DNA of 64,000 nucleotides from Halichondria panicea (lineage: Eukaryota > Porifera > Demospongiae > Suberitida > Halichondriidae), in NCBI RefSeq assembly GCF_963675165.1, contig NC_087380.1, positions 1,103,303 through 1,167,302 of the forward strand, written 5' to 3'. Position 1 is the first letter of the stretch, and every line of letters starts with the position of its first letter. Shown piece by piece: positions 56,301 to 64,000 of this stretch. The notes under the pieces were generated by a model. The model had not been told where the DNA came from. It saw only the letters and a program-made list of their open reading frames with translations, and did no database searches. A program made the position numbers and the translations under genes.

Positions 56301-58129
56301 CCCTCTCTTGGTTCAGGTTGCTATGACGGTCGATTGTACGTCTTCTCTGCTGACGATGGGTCTCTGAACTGGACCTTTGCTACTCCCCACAGTGAAGGTA
56401 CCCCCTGTGTGGACCCCACCTCAGGACATGTCCCCCACACTGGGGGTAGGCCCCCACCAATCAAGAGCTCCCCTTGTGTGGACCCCACCTCAGGACATAT
56501 GTGGTTTGGAGCACATGATCACTACATATATGCCATTGACGTACAGGTATACAAAATATGTGCGAACATTAAAACTTGTCTATAGTGCCTATATATAACT
56601 ATAAGCAGGCCACCCTCTATAATACAACCAGGTTAATAGGCCCTAAAATCTCCATGCATATAGCATGTGTTTGTACCTGTGTTTAGTAGGCCACCTCTTT
56701 ATACAGCCACTGCATGTTGGTCTGCCCGAGGGTGACCACTATATACAGTGTACCACTTCCATAATTGATGCTCATTATTGTACAGACAAAATCTCTCGTG
56801 CACAAAGTCTACCCTGGTGGGGGGTCTTGTTTTGCTACCCCCTGCGTTGATCCTACAACTGGGCTTGTGTACTGTGCTACACTGCAAGGGAGGGTTGCTG
56901 CCATCAACGCTGTAAGTTGTGTTGTCTATAGTTGTGAAAGTACACCTATTGAGATACCTCTCAAATGTGTTGTAAAAACTGTTATAAACAGTAATTATTA
57001 TTATTATTAGCTTTTTAAATACAGCTGATTCATACAATATACCACTTAATCTATATTGCAGCCTTATACAGCAGTCATTGTGATGTTTCTATACATGAGC
57101 ATGGAACCCATGCATCCTTTGCAAGTCTTGTAAACCACATACTCTTATACACAGCTTTGCCAAATTTGCCTCATCATTATGACCATATATACTCCTATAC
57201 TGCATACCTAACAGGCGTGCACATGTTCATTACAGTCTGGTTTGCATTCTATTCCATTCATCCGCACATGCACAGGTATCTGGACAGATGGAGTGGACTT
57301 TTCAATGCCCTAAACCAATCTTCTCCTCACCGACTTGCATCCCCTCAAGGAGAGAGGTGTTTGCAGGCTGTGTGGATGGGAGTGTGTATGTACTCAGGGA
57401 GGGGGGAAAGTTGGTGAGCTGTTATAGACACACACACACACACACACAAATGGTGACATGTCTGATGCCTGCCTATAGCTATTGACTCTAAAACTGAATC
57501 TCTTATAAAGTTTATTTTACAAGTCACTATTTCTATAAGTACACATGCACGCAGAGTTTGTTTCTCATACTTTGCTTTAAGGAAGCACTTACATGCATGG
57601 TGTAGGATATAACTTTCACTATTCTGAATGCCCATGCAGCCCGATTAAATTATTCCGATGTAAATTGTCACTTCATGCAGGTATTATGTATATAGGCAGA
57701 CTAGTAACTCAGGCACACACTCTCTCCTAGAATGCTGTACTGAGTACGGATGATGCTGTCTTCTCCAGTTGTTGTATTCTAGAGTCTGATTCCAAGCTCC
57801 GTGTAATTTGTGGATCACATGACAATCACATGCACTGCTGGAACGGTAACTACGAGTACGAATGGAAGACACAACTGGACTCCCCAGTGTACTCTACACC
57901 TTGTCCCCTTTCCCTAACCACCACTCGCCAAAAATCAGATATTTTTCAAACAGTGTGTGTTTGCTCAAGTTCAGGGTGTATGTATATTGTTAATGTATTC
58001 ACAGGTACTATTCTGGGAAAGTACTGTTTTCCGGGCCCAGTTTTTTCGTCCCCAATTTGTTATGAACATTCTATAGTAGTTGGTTGTCGGGACAATTATG
58101 TTTATTGTGTAGCCGTTCAGATTGTGTAA
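44385..58129 (+). CDS. AASDH: AASDH orthologue: adenylation + carrier + PQQ-propeller protein
   Basis: Twelve exons: 44385-44723, 45002-45676, 45843-46094, 46237-46417, 46703-46884, 47217-47484, 47688-48083, 49132-49395, 56317-56546, 56786-56911, 57276-57413, 57731-58129; about 1,150 residues. Family knowledge: an acyl-AMP-forming enzyme, also called beta-alanine-activating enzyme, with a phosphopantetheine carrier and a C-terminal PQQ-type propeller. Seen here: P-loop STSGTTGDP (near 45521-45547), NLYGLTE, RCTGDVG, GRRDRQVKRRGHRVNL, LPLTHHGK, a carrier motif LGANSFDIV, then repeated propeller blades (VDSSPLLV, VGCYDGRLYV, GCVDGSVYVL, ending VVGCRDNYVYCV). Odd points: the usual P-loop lysine is Val, tandem repeats expand the linker before it, one blade has a 23-residue duplication, and intron 8 (49396-56316) contains two genes. 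Confidence 0.9.
45106..45210 (+). repeat. Coding minisatellite 1 in AASDH exon 2 (36-bp unit)
   Basis: About three head-to-tail copies of a 36-bp unit encoding PASTTTESANHG. They sit in frame in the segment before the adenylation P-loop. The unit is Thr/Ser-rich and probably disordered. Confidence 0.85.
45326..45515 (+). repeat. Coding minisatellite 2 in AASDH exon 2 (30-bp unit)
   Basis: Six full copies plus a partial of a 30-bp unit encoding TAHSSSPAYG and close variants (TAHASSPTYG, NAHASSPAYG). The last partial copy runs directly into AYVLSTSGTTG, the P-loop segment. The repeat is in frame and likely length-variable between individuals. Confidence 0.9.
46965..47146. mobile_element. MITE in AASDH intron 5
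   Basis: Inverted ends CAATTTGTAGTTTCTC (46965-46980) and GAGAAACTACAAATTG (about 47130-47145). They match the element in the gene H intron. The interior holds an (AAT)n-like run. No coding capacity. Confidence 0.65.
48350..48810. repeat. Repeat-rich part of AASDH intron 7
   Basis: Contains a (TTTG)n run at about 48361-48387. Two diverged direct copies follow of a segment that includes CACTGCGTTTACAGCATG (near 48419 and 48567). There is also a near-perfect tandem duplication around 48720-48808 (GGAACAGGGTCACTAAAG twice). The rest of the 1-kb intron shows no coding signal. Confidence 0.7.
49396..50284. other. AASDH intron 8, 5' part before the nested gene
   Basis: AT-rich, about 890 bp, with no gene recognised. 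The stretch 49460-49620 has repeat-like sequence with short complementary segments (for example TTCACAGGCAGATTTATCTG). It presumably includes the promoter or 5' UTR of the nested ANKAR-like gene, although no specific element is identified. Confidence 0.4.
50285..53072 (+). CDS. Ankyrin/armadillo-repeat protein, ANKAR-like, nested in AASDH intron 8
   Basis: Two exons, 50285-52670 and 52780-53072, splice in phase 1 (TTCG/GTAAGTG to TATACAG/GG), giving 892 residues. Near residues 58-110 are two ankyrin-type repeats (MTPLLVAATFGS, DGLTVVQCAAAHRH). From about 130 to 740 are helical armadillo-like repeats such as GGVASILKLI and GAIQLLLRLY. The end of exon 1 (GSFLEGWEHYR) resembles the conserved C-terminal region of animal ANKAR as I recall it, and exon 2 adds a Ser/Pro-rich tail. 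Vertebrate ANKAR is longer at the N terminus; a further 5' exon may exist or this may be a shorter form. ARM proteins are usually protein-binding scaffolds; the specific role is unknown. Same strand as AASDH. Confidence 0.82.
53073..54148. other. Gene-free interval between the nested genes
   Basis: AT-rich; no gene recognised. About 53440-53600 is a repeat whose diverged direct copy lies at 55690-55870 (both contain ACAGTCTG, TTAAAAATCACCTGATATTC and CACGTGTAT), so nested gene 2 lies between the copies. Confidence 0.5.
54149..54733 (-). CDS. Intronless 194-residue protein with glycine-zipper membrane segment
   Basis: Single open frame on the strand opposite AASDH, inside its intron 8. The N-terminal ~80 residues are polar and mixed helix/strand (KTLIQPQIKAALETVA). 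Residues about 83-155 are almost entirely Gly/Ala/Val/Ile with G-x3-G spacing (GAAIAGGLGAGLG, GTIIGGIIGGVLG), as in glycine-zipper membrane proteins. The C-terminal ~40 residues contain four cysteines (CKCPEY, CHC). No signal peptide is seen. I do not recognise the family. A membrane-inserted or oligomeric protein is a plausible inference from composition only. Lack of introns, in an intron-rich neighbourhood, suggests retrocopy origin or lateral arrival, but neither is shown. Confidence 0.65.
   Translation of the reverse strand: MSNTEENTIKTLIQPQIKAALETVAREILPNGFRIDRDDLKSFIKIITVVKERPRNSGSLAQDLELSVQTDFQIRVYPRLPVKKGAAIAGGLGAGLGAAGGTAGGVVSGAVIGSVVPVAGTIIGGIIGGVLGFFGGLAVGGGAGASTGAGLGAADSNNRHRIVSAYQVFCKCPEYSKDETNNKCHCVLTVENDD
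54734..56316. other. AASDH intron 8, 3' part
   Basis: About 1.6 kb with no gene recognised. Contains an inverted-repeat element at about 55014-55212 and the second copy of the dispersed repeat at about 55690-55870. The final 40 bp form a pyrimidine-rich acceptor tract before exon 9. Confidence 0.5.
55014..55212. mobile_element. MITE-like element with CCGTATAGC ends
   Basis: Starts ACCGTATAGCGGGTTACTTT and ends CAGCTATACGGCA, an inverted match over about 9-10 bp at the tip with weaker similarity inside (TTTCGAGG/CCTCAAAAA). A related left end occurs at 38824 in gene K. No coding capacity; exact borders uncertain. Confidence 0.55.
57428..57448. repeat. CA microsatellite in AASDH intron 11
   Basis: An uninterrupted (CA)n run of about ten units, 14 bp after the exon 11 donor. 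Confidence 0.9.
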
Positions 58130-58331
58130 GTGAGAGGGAGTTTTGTAATCTTTTATCACAGTTTTACTTTCACACCATTGGAATGATTAGTTTTCAGTAT
58201 AAAATGGTAAACTGAAACAACCAAAACAAACTTCAATATTGATTTTATATGTCAACAAATTTTTAACAGCTAGCTAGCTCTTAACGTGCCAACTGCATGA
58301 AATTTATTTTGTTGCTAATCACTGCGTGGCT

Positions 58332-61300
58332 ATGAAACTTCTGTTGTTGGTCTTCTCTCTTCTCTTATGCCTGGTATCAGGTAAGTCCATTCACTTATTC
58401 CAGTATTGCCCATTATATCTCATGACATTGTGTATAGGTGCTGATGCAAGCTGTAGTTTTAGCGATGTGACTGCCACTAGGTTGTCTGCAACAGATCTTT
58501 CAATTCAGTTCCGATATTTTTACCGTCCTGGTGGGATATCAAACATTTCAGTGTATAGTAACGAGTTTTTTGTGACTATATTAGATAGCATTTCTATTGG
58601 CCCCGAGATTGTTAGTGCGGACAAGGTGCAGTACGACTATCTGTACAGTGGAGCTTCAGGCCCACGTTGCTTTCGAGCTCAGCCTGATATATTAGGTTGT
58701 CCAATGTCAGAGGACTGTGCAAATTCATCCTACAGCACCACCAGTAAGTCTCCCACATCATCAACGCTGTTTATGATTATTGTTCTTTCTCTTGTGTATA
58801 GGACCAAACGTGGCCTCTTTTACAGCAGATCAAATCAGCAGTCAAGATTCAGACCAAGTATTCTTGCAGTGGGTGATCAGTGACACGCACACTAGCACCT
58901 TCACCTACTGTACACTAGAAGACAGTCCATTGATAGTCTTCAAAGAGGTGCAACCCAGCTCTCAATCGAGCACAGTGGTGAGGCTACAAGAAGCCACCTC
59001 ATACACTTGCTATATCAGCGATTGGAACGAAAATAACATTGGACCAAGTTTTAACACCATCTTTACCACAAGTACGTTGTATTCATTCTTAATAAATTTA
59101 TAAATGATAAGAGTAATTTTCCCTCAGGACCGGCGCCACCTTATGCCTTGGTAGTGAATAATATTGAATCAGATAGTGTGAACCTGTCATGGAATTACAG
59201 GAACGTATCAGATCGTACCTTCACCGTGTTCGTCGACAAAGACTGTATTGGGAATGGATACCCGGAAACTACCGGATCTGAAACTAACCTCATCATCAAT
59301 GGACTCTCCCCATTCACATTCTACTGCCTTCGAGTAACAGCTACGATATCCAGTGCAAATGTCACCAGCCTACCCGTCTCAACTGGTGTAAGAACATCCG
59401 AAGCAGGTAACAGGGAAACTACGTATAATTATGTATCGTCATTCCGTGTACATTTCATTCCATAATTGTACTGACTAAGTCTTTTTTTAGTTCCTGGCGT
59501 AGTAAGGAACCTCGTGGCCACACCCACAAGCACCACGACAGTGCTGCTGAGCTGGGATGAGCCATTACCTAGGAATGGTGTCATCACCAGTTACCATGTG
59601 TCGGTGGATGGTACCTCATTTAGGGATATAGATGGAAATACGACCATGATCTATGTTGGTGATTTAGGTATGTACGATATTGGTTTGACTAGCATGTCAT
59701 GTGATAGGGCTTGTATAGAGCTGTAGAATTCATCTCTTAGTTTTAACGCTTTGTAGTGAAGTTATGACCTCCCGAAAGGCAAATTGTTCGTTTTCAGAAC
59801 AAATTCAGTTTATTGTCAAAATTGACAGTTTTTCTCCCTCCCAGAACTTTAACCTGAGCATATCATGTGATAGGGCTTGTCTATAGAGCTACAAAAGAAT
59901 GTATCTTTTAGTTTTGATATTGATTGCTTTTTAATAACATTATGGTTTGACAGATGCATGTAGGTCTACTAACTACAATTTCAGTGTGTCAGCTTGTACA
60001 AGTGCTGGCAGGGAGGGAGAGGCTGTAGTAACCGCAGCAACACTTACGCCAAGACCAGAAATCCCTGAGATGGTGGAAGTCAATCGACAAAGTAACTCCA
60101 TCACCTGGACTACAGTTACTCCCACTGATTGCATACGAGGCACTCTGATACGTTTCCAACCAGTGCAGAGCCTTGAAGACCCGGTATCCATCAATACCAT
60201 CTACACAGGCAGTGCATTACCAACTACTATCACACTTCCACTCATTCTAAAGCAGGGTGTGGCCTACAACGTCAGCCTTAGGTCGTATGGGCCTGGGGGC
60301 ACAAGTGATCCTACACAGCCAATCCTTTCATCACGTGAGTACTGTACACCTGGCATTCCCATCCTATATCCTAAAGTTCTATAATTATTATACCATGCAA
60401 CCGTATACGTTTTTCACACGTGTCGAACTGTATACATACTTATACTGCAGCTGTTATGGACAGCTCTTTTCCGTATGATCGAACAAACTTCCTACAACTA
60501 CAGTTCACTGGTGTGGGAACTTGCGATGAATTGAATGTAAGTAAACAATAATTGCAGCTGGCATGCTCAACAACTTATTTATATGGCGTTTTTCTTTTTC
60601 CACAGAAAACTGTGTCTCTAAGGAAAGTGGCTGATGCTTTGTTAGAGAGAATGTCGTCCATTTGTCCTGACTACAATGGACCAAATATCGACTTAAACTC
60701 TTTGAACTGCATCGGAGAAAATCAAGTGTTGTTTCGGTTTCAAATCCTCAGTCAAACAGACGTAGAGTTTTTGTCGTGCCTAGAATATTGGTATACAAGT
60801 GACTCCTCGTACCTTTTAGTGGCTGACCAATTACTACTTATCGATAAGTCATGTAATCAACTTTATATTAGTTCTCTCAGAGACCCAGCTTGTATGATAA
60901 CGACTACCTCGTGTTCAATATCTGGGCCTGTTGCTGGTGGTTTCATTGGTGGGATAATCATCGGCGCATTGCTTGCCGCTATTGTCATTGTTATCACACT
61001 ATTGACGTGTTTTAGGAGGAAACTTGTTCAAAGAAACACGCAGAAAACTGGCATAGGAAGTTGCACGGTGCTAGATACAGTGGGTATTAACTACAAGAAG
61101 AAAGCAAAGAAAGCAAAGCCGATCGCGCATCACCAACAAGCATCGCGTACTTCTAGCGAGGAAGATAATTACGAGATGCTACCCTACCAAGGAGATGGTA
61201 CTGTTGCTAGCGAATACGTGGAAAATCCAAGTAACAAGACGAAATCAACCGGAGCTACGAAAGAAGTAACTGTCGATCCTGATTATGAAGTACCGGGGAT

Positions 61301-61910
61301 CTTCTTTATGGACAGACAGAAAGCAGCTGCCGAAAATGTACCGCCTTCACCTCAGTATGAACCGATTGAAGGCGATCCTCTCTCACCCGTGAAGCATCTT
61401 CCCTTGAACAATAAGTCTTCCTCTAGCAAGCAAACCAACACACTACCTAGTTTGCTCAGCCATGGAGCTTTGCCTAGCCATGGAGCTAAAGTGCCATTCG
61501 TCAAGCTAGCACCAGCCCCCACAAACGAGAACCCACCAAATCAGACTACGCCAAAAGTATTCAAAATGCCTGCTCTACCCACGAAGCAAGAAGACATCCA
61601 ATTATCCACCACTAAGGAGGCAACAAAAAAGAAACAGTAAGAGCCAAGTGTATGGTTATAAGATATGAAAAATGCCTTTACCAATTATTTTTTTGCATGA
61701 TGTCATTGAATTTGTCTTTTGTACAGACCACTTGTACCGAAAATTTCCCAGTCCGGTGCGGCTGACCAGAAACCGAGCGTGATATCGAAAGCGAAAATGT
61801 TTGAATCCGCTCTAACAGGACCACAGCCTCCGAAACCAAAACCAAAACCGAAAGGCAAAGATGTACCGTGTGGAGGCAATACAGCCTACCAGTTGTGGAA
61901 ACCCAAGTAA
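58332..61910 (+). CDS. Type I membrane receptor with fibronectin-III domains and tyrosine/proline-rich tail
   Basis: Nine exons: 58332-58380, 58438-58743, 58802-59071, 59128-59406, 59491-59667, 59954-60334, 60451-60536, 60606-61636, 61727-61910. All phases agree. Order: signal peptide (MKLLLLVFSLLLCLVS), an unrecognised Cys-containing segment, about four FN3-like domains (for example NNIESDSVNLSWNY and TVLLSWDEPLP...ITSYHVSV), an extracellular domain with paired cysteines encoded by exons 7-8, a helix GGFIGGIIIGALLAAIVIVI (near 60935-60995), a basic stop-transfer, and a ~270-residue cytoplasmic region. That region has NYEML, EYVENP (a pYxN Grb2-type site), DYEVPG and QYEPI, and ends with PPKPKPKPKGK. 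Probably an adhesion or signalling receptor. The start ATG at 58332 is preferred because it begins the signal peptide. Confidence 0.85.
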
Positions 61911-62406
61911 CTATAGAGACAAGAATACTGCCAGCTAGAGTAGAAATCACATTATTTGACAAGACAATTATTTCAATTTATTATTGTGTCTACATTTTAA
62001 TTGCGTTAAGTGCACTCATTGTGTGTGTGTACAAAGCTAATTGTGTGTATATTTCCTATTCAGACAAGTGTCAATTTGTAGTCAACAAGACTGTGTACTG
62101 TACAAGACCTTTAATAGCTAATACCACGCTGTATTTCTGGCAGTCATACAAGTACTCCCATATATCGTGGTCGTCGTGTAGAGATCTATTGTACAGATAA
62201 TCTCTATCATTGATCTGTCGCCAAAAGCTGTGTTGAGCAATTCAAAACAATCAAATGCCCTGTAGTAACGGAAGCTGCATGTGCAAGAACAACAAGACAG
62301 TTTAGTTTAGACTTGATAGTCTAAAAAATCAATTTATAGCTTATGCTTATAGCTAGCTTATGCTCAGTGCTGCAACAAGTTATTGTCCCAGAGCAAACTA
62401 ATTATC
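61911..62406. other. Interval between the FN3 receptor and the last gene
   Basis: About 500 bp, AT-rich, no gene recognised. It must contain the FN3 receptor 3' UTR and the promoter of the next gene. A plus frame at 61868-62200 overlaps the end of the receptor in another frame and is not considered coding. Confidence 0.4.
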
Positions 62407-64000
62407 ATGGAGAGATTTCTATGCATTCTTGTTGCTCTGTGTGCCCTGTGCACTGTCAGCTACTCAATGCAAGGTAAGGTGTTTGTATATATCTCTATGG
62501 CAATTAGTGCCTCAAGAGCTACAATTATAAGACTGCATGATTGTATAACGTATAATAATATATGGCTATAAGAGCATGATTGTTGATGGCATACTATTTT
62601 TGATGCAGATGACACTCTATTGGATGATGAAGATACTGAACAACAGAGTAAGTATAATTATAGTATCATATCATTGCATGCACACATTGTATACAACAGT
62701 CCTGGCAATTAATGTACATGCAGTGCAGTGCATATCATGCGGTGGTAGTTTCGTAGGTATATAGTGTATGGTATAGCTACTGCATGCATGCGATGTTACT
62801 ATAGCTCTACGTATGATTGCATGTGCTTTGTTTGTGTGCAGGAGGGATGTTTACTCTGGAGTTAGACTCAGAGCTCGGCTGTATTGACTGGCAATCCTAC
62901 CACCAAGACGTAAGTGCATTAATTGCTTAGTCTACGGTCATAGCAACTATGTAGCAGGTGGGGTTCGTTGCTTCCGTTCTCATACCGAAACTGGAGCACC
63001 CTCATTTGGAAATAAATAGAGCTTTAGAGAAGTTTGCATAATTAAAACAATTAAGTGTACAATTTTTTCAAGAAAGAGAAACCCCAAAAACAGGCTATAG
63101 CAATTATGTGGTACTTACCCATAGTACCACATAATGCATTATGTACCTATCCCATATTTGACATTATTGTCTATAATTATAACAGTCTGCATTGCATGCA
63201 TTTACTGTATAGGACAATTTGTAATGCCTAGACTAGTAGATTTCTTAAGGAGAGTTGCCAAATTACAAAAACAGCCCTTAGAGTATAATTACATAACAAG
63301 CACGCCATAACATGTAGTGTTTATGTGTCACTGTAGACCTTGTGACTCGTTATTCAGTTGTTAAATGCACTTAGCATAATAATGTTATTTACTGTTTAGG
63401 TTCCAGTCAAGAGCAGTATCTTAGAGGGCCTAATAGCAGCCGTTAATAACAGCTGTCGATGTGACTTCACAAGACATCACATTGTACACGATGCTATCAA
63501 CTGTGACCAACATGCTCGCAACGTGTTCCTTTTGAACGGTGAAATAAGGTAATTACTAGTTTTTGTGTAAAGTTGATTTTTTGTTACAAGGAGCAACAAA
63601 ACACGACTTTGAGGGCAAGTTGAAGTGTCCCAACACACAAACACACACACAAGAAAGTGTCTGTACATAAATCCATTGACACACACACATACACCCCTCC
63701 CCACACATACACACAGTTTTATGGCAAATTCAGAGACATCGCATATGCCTGACCTACTGAGAGGAGTGGAGGAGTGGGCGGGCTCTAGACCTGTGTTTCC
63801 ATTCGTATTTAGTCCTGGTGAAGTGGTGATGCCCACAACAATCACCCTGACAATGACAAAGGCAACCACAGGACTAATCAACAGTGGTGACGGAGCCAGT
63901 GGGAGTGGAAGTGGGAGTGGGTACGCTGATATAGACGCCATGGTTACGGTTACCCAGGCAACCACATCAGAAGCACCTACTACTACCACTACCACTACAA
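62407..64000 (+). CDS. Secreted or membrane protein, 5' part (3' end outside window)
   Basis: Exons: 62407-62473 (signal peptide MERFLCILVALCALCTVSYS), 62609-62647 (acidic, DDTLLDDEDTEQQ), 62842-62909, 63400-63548, 63717 to the edge. Splice sites and phases agree throughout. Exons 3-5 encode a domain with SSILEGLIAAVNNSCRC, later cysteines, VFLLNGEI, and an LLRGVEEW segment. A Gly/Ser linker (SGSGSGSG) and a Thr-rich stretch continue to the window end, looking like the mucin-like stalk of a membrane protein. The domain resembles in spacing the pre-membrane domain of the neighbouring FN3 receptor. Family not recognised by name. The intron before exon 5 contains (CA)-rich sequence (about 63638-63716). 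Confidence 0.72.

Noticed and set aside
63477-63995. Minus-strand open frame of 172 codons at the right edge
   Set aside because: It overlaps well-supported plus-strand exons with correct splice phases. Its composition reflects the complement of Thr-rich and CA-rich sequence.

Overview
The window is animal nuclear DNA. Genes are split into many short exons by small GT-AG introns, often about 45-60 bp, and the introns and spacers are AT-rich with frequent ATAATTAT runs. The gene content (immunoglobulin-like/sushi receptors, an AASDH orthologue, an ANKAR-like gene, a fibronectin-III receptor) and the gene density suggest a sponge, most probably a demosponge such as Amphimedon. That assignment is inference, because no species-diagnostic gene is present. 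Exon limits were read by hand from splice signals and reading frame.

Region 1 (1-44180, minus strand) is a head-to-tail array of twelve related receptor genes, called A-L here from left to right. Each is transcribed leftward, and A loses its 3' end at the window edge. The full plan is: signal peptide (usually starting METQ), an N-terminal Ig-like domain (Ig1), two to eight sushi/CCP domains with one exon each, a second Ig-like domain (Ig2), a short Ser/Thr stalk, one transmembrane helix, and a cytoplasmic tail with several tyrosine motifs including a constant YEEI. Every extracellular exon is phase 1-1, so domains can be lost, gained or skipped without breaking the frame, and the copies show this. 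B and D lack Ig1. C and F have lost most of Ig2. H, I and J carry a different Ig2 type with an extra divergent sushi. B, D, I and J read open throughout. K has a lost splice acceptor, G, H and L each carry one frame-breaking lesion in a skippable exon, and C, E and F carry several. This looks like a fast-evolving birth-and-death receptor family, and a role in self/non-self or microbial recognition is a reasonable hypothesis. Foldback and TIR elements lie in introns and spacers.

Region 2 (44181-58129, plus strand) is a twelve-exon AASDH orthologue (adenylation domain, carrier domain, PQQ-type beta-propeller). It starts 204 bp from gene L, back to back. Its 6.9-kb intron 8 holds two nested genes: an ankyrin/armadillo protein resembling ANKAR on the same strand, and an intronless protein with a glycine-zipper membrane segment on the opposite strand.

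Region 3 (58332-64000, plus strand) has a nine-exon type I membrane receptor with fibronectin-III domains and a tyrosine/proline-rich tail, then the 5' part of another secreted or membrane protein that runs off the right edge. The two appear to share one cysteine-containing extracellular domain.

No rRNA, tRNA or CRISPR feature was recognised.
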